A DNA stretch of 64,000 nt, taken from contig NC_061781.1 in NCBI RefSeq assembly GCF_022458985.1, positions 13,915,501-13,979,500 on the forward strand, read 5' to 3'. Below are positions 56,109 through 64,000 of the stretch, piece after piece; position 1 is the stretch's first letter; each line of letters begins with the position of its first letter. Source of the stretch: Mugil cephalus (taxonomy: Eukaryota > Chordata > Actinopteri > Mugiliformes > Mugilidae). The position numbers and the translations under genes are program-made. The notes under the pieces are model-generated. The model did not search any database. It saw nothing but the letters and a program-made list of their open reading frames with translations, and was not told the DNA's origin.

Positions 56109-57514
56109 ATGGATTATTTCTATAGCTTTGGTGTGGCAATCATACAGCACCTGCAGAGCAACTACAGGGGATGCCACGACTTCCTTAACTTCATGTCAAC
56201 AGTGGGTGACCCACGTAATATTTTCTCTGTTTATTTCCCTCTCTGGTTCCATCTCAGCCATAATGTTGGCACCAAGATGATATGGGCAGCTGTTATTGGA
56301 GACTGGTTCAATCTCATTTTCAAATGGTGAGTCAATTCAGCAGATACATTTGAACTTTTCTTTTTGTGTACGTGTTTGTGTGACTTTAATTACAACTTCT
56401 TTTTCAGGATACTGTTTGGGCAGCGACCTTACTGGTGGGTGCAAGAAACTCACTTCTACCACAACGACTCAGCACCACATTTGGACCAGTTTCCCATAAC
56501 ATGTGAAACAGGGCCAGGTTAGTATGTGTGAAATTGAAGCTGATGTCATTAAAAGCAAACCATGCAGTGCTAACACAGTGTTTGATGGTTCTGTGCGCAG
56601 GTAGTCCGTCCGGTCACGCCATGGGCTCCTCGTGTGTGTGGTACGTGATGATTACTTCTGCTCTGGACTCTACCAAGCACTCCAACGTCTCTAACGTTCA
56701 TAGGTGAAGAGTTAAAGTGTGACGTGCCTTGACAACACCACAAGCGGTTTTCTCGTTACTAATCTAAATATTTGTATTCCTGCAGGCTTCGCCTCCTGAG
56801 GTTTTGCTTGTGGGCTGCTTTTTGGGCCATTCAGTTAAGCGTTTGCGTCTCCAGGGTTTTTATTGCCACACACTTCCCACATCAAGTTATCCTCGGTCTT
56901 TTCGCTGGTGTGTTCCTCTCTTCTATCACAGATCCAACATATATTTTACATGCTGTTGTGCTCCGTGTTAACTTGAATACCCTGTTTTTGTACAATGTGT
57001 AGGCGTGCTAGTTGCTGAGGCGTTTGACCACATCCCGTCTGTCTACAATGCAAGCCTGAAAGTGTACCTGCAGGCCAACATTTTTCTTTTCTCTTTTCCT
57101 GTCTGCTTTTTTTTCCTTCTCGTACTGATGGACTGCGATCCTCTGTGGTCAGTCGCTAAAGCCAAGGAGTGGTGTGCCAGCCCAGAATGGATCCATCTCG
57201 ACACCACACCTTTTGCAGGTCTGGTGAGAAACCTGGGAGCCCTGTTTGGCCTGGGCCTGGCCGTGAACTCTGAGATGTTCGTTCAGAGCTGTAAAGGGAA
57301 GAACGGCTCCAAAAGCATATTTAAAGTCACGTGCGTGACCGCGACTCTCGCATTTTTGCAGCTGTACGACTTAATTAAAATGCCCACCGACAGCGAAGTT
57401 CTGTTCTGCGTGCTGTCGTTTTGTAAAAGTGCTTCAATACCTCTCGGTGTGGTTGCCGTCATTCCTTACTGCGTCCATTTGCTGATGAGAGATGAGGAGA
57501 GGAAGCTGGATTAG
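56109..57514 (+). CDS. g6pc2: glucose-6-phosphatase catalytic subunit 2-like, 5 exons, 354 aa
   Basis: Multi-pass ER enzyme that hydrolyses glucose-6-phosphate in the lumen; mammalian G6PC2 acts in pancreatic beta cells and sets fasting glucose. Exons: 56109-56326, 56408-56517, 56601-56703, 56786-56907, 57003-57514 (1065 nt in frame). The five-exon structure and length match the family (human G6PC2 is 355 aa). All active-site residues of the PAP2-type motif are present: K72 and R79 ([13 protein letters not shown]), H115 (PSGHAMG), R167 and H173 ([14 protein letters not shown]). Signature segments [13 protein letters not shown] and [21 protein letters not shown] agree with the family. The G6PC2 assignment rests on position between SPC25 and ABCB11; sequence alone would also allow a fish g6pc1-type paralogue. 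No dilysine ER signal is obvious at the end (RDEERKLD). Confidence 0.9.
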
Positions 57515-57700
57515 ACTGTTTCCTTTCGATTAAAGGACATCAAATGTGTGAATTTAATGTTCACACACACAGTCTCATACACAGTCCGTAATGTAATGTG
57601 ATGTATGTTTGAGATTCTGTTATTTCCTCCTGTATATTTGTATATGTCAAATACCAACTCAGTAGTTTACTCATTAAAACTGTTCTTTGGAAACTTGAAT
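57515..57700 (+). other. g6pc2 3' UTR
   Basis: From the stop codon to just past ATTAAA at 57673-57678, a common hexamer variant. The end is inferred. Confidence 0.5.
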
Positions 57701-60049
57701 TGCAGTTCATTCATTGTTGTTGTTTGCAGTTGTTTCTGCAATTCCCACAGAAATTCACACTGGGAGCAATTTAGGGTTTAGTGTCTTGCTAAAGGACATT
57801 TTGAGAGTTTAATGGCCAAACTCAAGCTGTAGAGATTTTTGAAGCCGGACCACTGCAAAAATCATTGAATGCTAGAGTGATTTACACTAAATAAATGAAC
57901 TGTTTAAAGTTGACATTGCCCAAACCAGGATCAGTCCAGTTCTCCAGTGCTTATTTTCTGCACCAGTCTGGCATGATACAAGAGAGCAAACAAGATATGA
58001 CTTCAATAACATATAACATTGAACACATACATAAATGTAAAAACAACATTACAAATACCAAGAGATAAATAGGGCCAATACCACTTTTCTATAATTTCTT
58101 TAATTTTACAAGAGCCACTGCTGACTCTGTCCTGAACTGCAGATGTGAGTCTACGCTGCTCTGTGTGCATTACATAATCTCTTACAGGTCTCTTAGTTCC
58201 TTCAAGCAAATTGAGATATTAATCGAGCAAAATGTAATGAGGTAGAACAAAGCCTCTGATGCAACCAGATTAGTTAAATTCCCCAGCAGTCTTTCCCCAC
58301 CGTCTCCAGTTGCTTAGCATCCACTGGCACCTGAGGCCCGGCGCCGAATGATGCAGCTGTGCTAAGTGCGCATGCTTCTCGCTAAAACTGAGCTTGAGGA
58401 AACAACTGGGTAATTTATTATGACTTGGAATGGAGGGCGAAACTACAGAGAATCACTTAGCAGCCTGCACTTTGTCCAGCTGTAGCATAGTTAAATATTT
58501 ATAAAAGCTTGAGTAAGCATTTTATTTTTGTTTCAGAAAAAAAAAAAAAAATGCTTCAAATTTATACAATGTATAAGATAAATCGTAGTCTTCTTTTGGC
58601 TGGCCGTGAGGTGCCCAGTGACGCCATGGTCTGAATTCTCGATTCTGATTGGCTGAAAGGTGTCCATTAATTCCTGATACAGGCGGCCCACTGTTTTGAA
58701 TATGAATACTGGCTTTTATTAAAGAAAGACAAAGTCAAATCCGCTCTTTACAATTTATGACAAGCACAACAGCAGTGCACATTCGATGTTTAACTTGGGA
58801 ATTGCAGCCAGCAGTACACATGGTGAATCATTTGTTCGAGAAAAATCATGATGTTGATTTGTGGACTTAAGAGGTGTACAGTATAGACCCCTTCACGGTT
58901 TGTAAACAATGTGACGTGTGTTGAGGGGCGGGGCTTAACTGGAAGCAAAACATCAAACACTATAGCTGTAAATTGCATATTTCAAGAGACTATTTTGGCA
59001 AGAATGGACAACGAAAACGCATATTTAAGTCTCTCCGAGACCGTGAGTGGTATTTTAAAAAGTTGACTGATGCGACTACATTCGCCAACTCCTACACTCT
59101 CACTCACTGGATGGATAATTTGATCAAATGAGGGCACAGAGGGGACCACGTCTGGGCTGTCTTCATCAAGTGAAGCCTCCCAAATAAAGATATTACAAGA
59201 AGTAAGTGGAACCACTGTGGAGGGTAACGTAGTAAATGCAACTTCTACGGACACGGCTGAAACATGCAGCTAACGTTGCGTTAGCTCGCGGTAAGCATTA
59301 GCATTAATGTGTAACAACAATCCCCCAAAAAAATAATTAACTTAACGCAATTTCAGTCACGATTTAGTCTAACCCATAATGCTTTCCAGGCTGAAACGGA
59401 TGCATTACATATTAATCTGACCTGATAGGAAGTTTGCCTGTTGTTGATTGCCTCACTCCAGTCCTTTCTTTTAATTAAAGCCAAAGTCAAACCAAAGTTG
59501 TCTGCGACTGGCAGTGGCTGGTATGTGATAAAACTTCAAGCTAGTGTTTTTGATTTTTCGGTTTAAGCAGCAAAAAATACAGCAAGACGGCATTTTGAAA
59601 GTGAAAGTGATAGTGTTGCCTTAAGGTTCCCTCTGTACTGCCTCCAGCTAACACCGTGACGTCACAGTGACGTGGCCATGAAGGGGTCTATTGTCAAACT
59701 ATATGTGCCATCTGGCTTTGAATGTTGCTAGCACAGCATTAGTTTCTTGCTCAAAAGGTTTACACGATTAGAAAAATAAACCCTTTGCTGAATTATATCT
59801 AAAATTGATTGATATTTTTGAACAAAATTATAAGTCAATTACAGTCCAACAGTACAAGCATGGTCACATCATTTACAAAAGCAACTGCATTGTAGACAAA
59901 TAAATACACATAGTTTTGTATATTCAATAGTAAATCATTTCATTATTAAATCTGATTCTTTACAGGCTTGGTCAATGATATCACAAAATGATGTTACATT
60001 CATTCATTCATTCAAATATACTGTATAATACTGTACTAACACAGGCAGT
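57701..60049. other. intergenic region between convergent g6pc2 and abcb11
   Basis: About 2.3 kb without a gene. It holds the TIR-bounded element at 58884-59690. The right part presumably includes the abcb11 3' UTR, but I found no clear minus-strand AATAAA close to the stop. Confidence 0.5.
58884..59690. mobile_element. DNA transposon relic or non-autonomous element with 12-bp perfect TIRs
   Basis: The left end is 'tagaccccttca' (58884-58895) and the right end 'tgaaggggtcta' (59679-59690), exact inverse copies; the match extends one base outward on each side. The interior of about 0.8 kb has only short open frames with no recognised transposase. The TIR resembles ISL2EU-type fish elements, but that family call is from memory and uncertain. 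Confidence 0.6.
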
Positions 60050-63621
<3,572 letters not shown>

Positions 63622-64000
63622 CTAGAAGAAAAGAACATAACCGTCATTGATGGACAGTATTAATACAAGTATAGAAGCTTTCACTGCACTTTACTAAGCA
63701 TAGGAAAGGCCCACTTAAACGCATTTTATGGCATTGTCCTGAGTAGTCTTTCTACAAGTCAGTAAACTGACTAAAACCTCATTTGACTGGGATTCGTTGC
63801 ACGTCTAGGCATCACTTGTAGGTGTACAAAAACTCAAGGACATAGGTGATACTTTCATTTTTTATCAGCCACTTACAATGATACATTAATTGCAACCCAC
63901 TCCCCCTAGTGCGAGTACCATTGTTACAGACCCAAAAGATTAAAACTATATCACTGACAGTTCAAGTAATAATGACTTTACACAAATCCTACCAGTAGGT
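63622..64000. other. abcb11: abcb11 intron at window edge
   Basis: No further exon with the expected NBD1-linker sequence is visible. It is taken as intronic. Confidence 0.5.

Overview
The window is vertebrate nuclear DNA, most likely from a ray-finned (teleost) fish. Genes are split by canonical GT-AG introns, coding exons are highly conserved, introns are short, and the interspersed repeats are typical of fish: Tc1/mariner and hAT relics, LINE 3' tails, and GATA, TTTC and CA microsatellites. I reconstructed reading frames exon by exon and recognised protein families from memory of the vertebrate proteins. No database was searched.

Six protein genes lie in the order stk39 (-), cers6 (+), nostrin (+), spc25 (-), g6pc2-like (+), abcb11 (-, incomplete at the right edge). 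This is the order and orientation I know from human chromosome 2q24-q31 (STK39, CERS6, NOSTRIN, SPC25, G6PC2, ABCB11), so it is a conserved synteny block compressed to under 64 kb.

Layout: 1-2.8 kb holds no gene, only degenerate local repeats and a CA repeat. From 2.8 to 27.2 kb is stk39 (SPAK kinase, 18 coding exons, 505 aa). From 27.2 to 28.8 kb is the head-to-head stk39/cers6 promoter interval, with a perfect CTCF-consensus match. From 28.8 to 44.8 kb is cers6 (ceramide synthase 6, 11 coding exons including a 24-nt microexon, 394 aa). From 45.9 to 51.6 kb is nostrin (F-BAR/SH3 protein, 16 coding exons, one GC-AG intron, 551 aa). From 51.8 to 55.2 kb is spc25 (Ndc80 kinetochore subunit, 6 coding exons, 237 aa), tail-to-tail with nostrin. 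From 56.1 to 57.7 kb is the glucose-6-phosphatase catalytic subunit (5 exons, 354 aa). From 60.05 to 64 kb is the C-terminal half of abcb11 (bile salt export pump).

The genes are not an operon and do not form one pathway: osmotic/ion-transport kinase signalling, sphingolipid synthesis, endothelial NOS trafficking, chromosome segregation, glucose release and bile-salt export. I see no clear new multi-gene system. The most notable structure is a perfect 80-bp inverted duplication in stk39. One arm ends exactly on the exon 7 splice acceptor and the other lies in intron 9, so the pair brackets exons 7-9.
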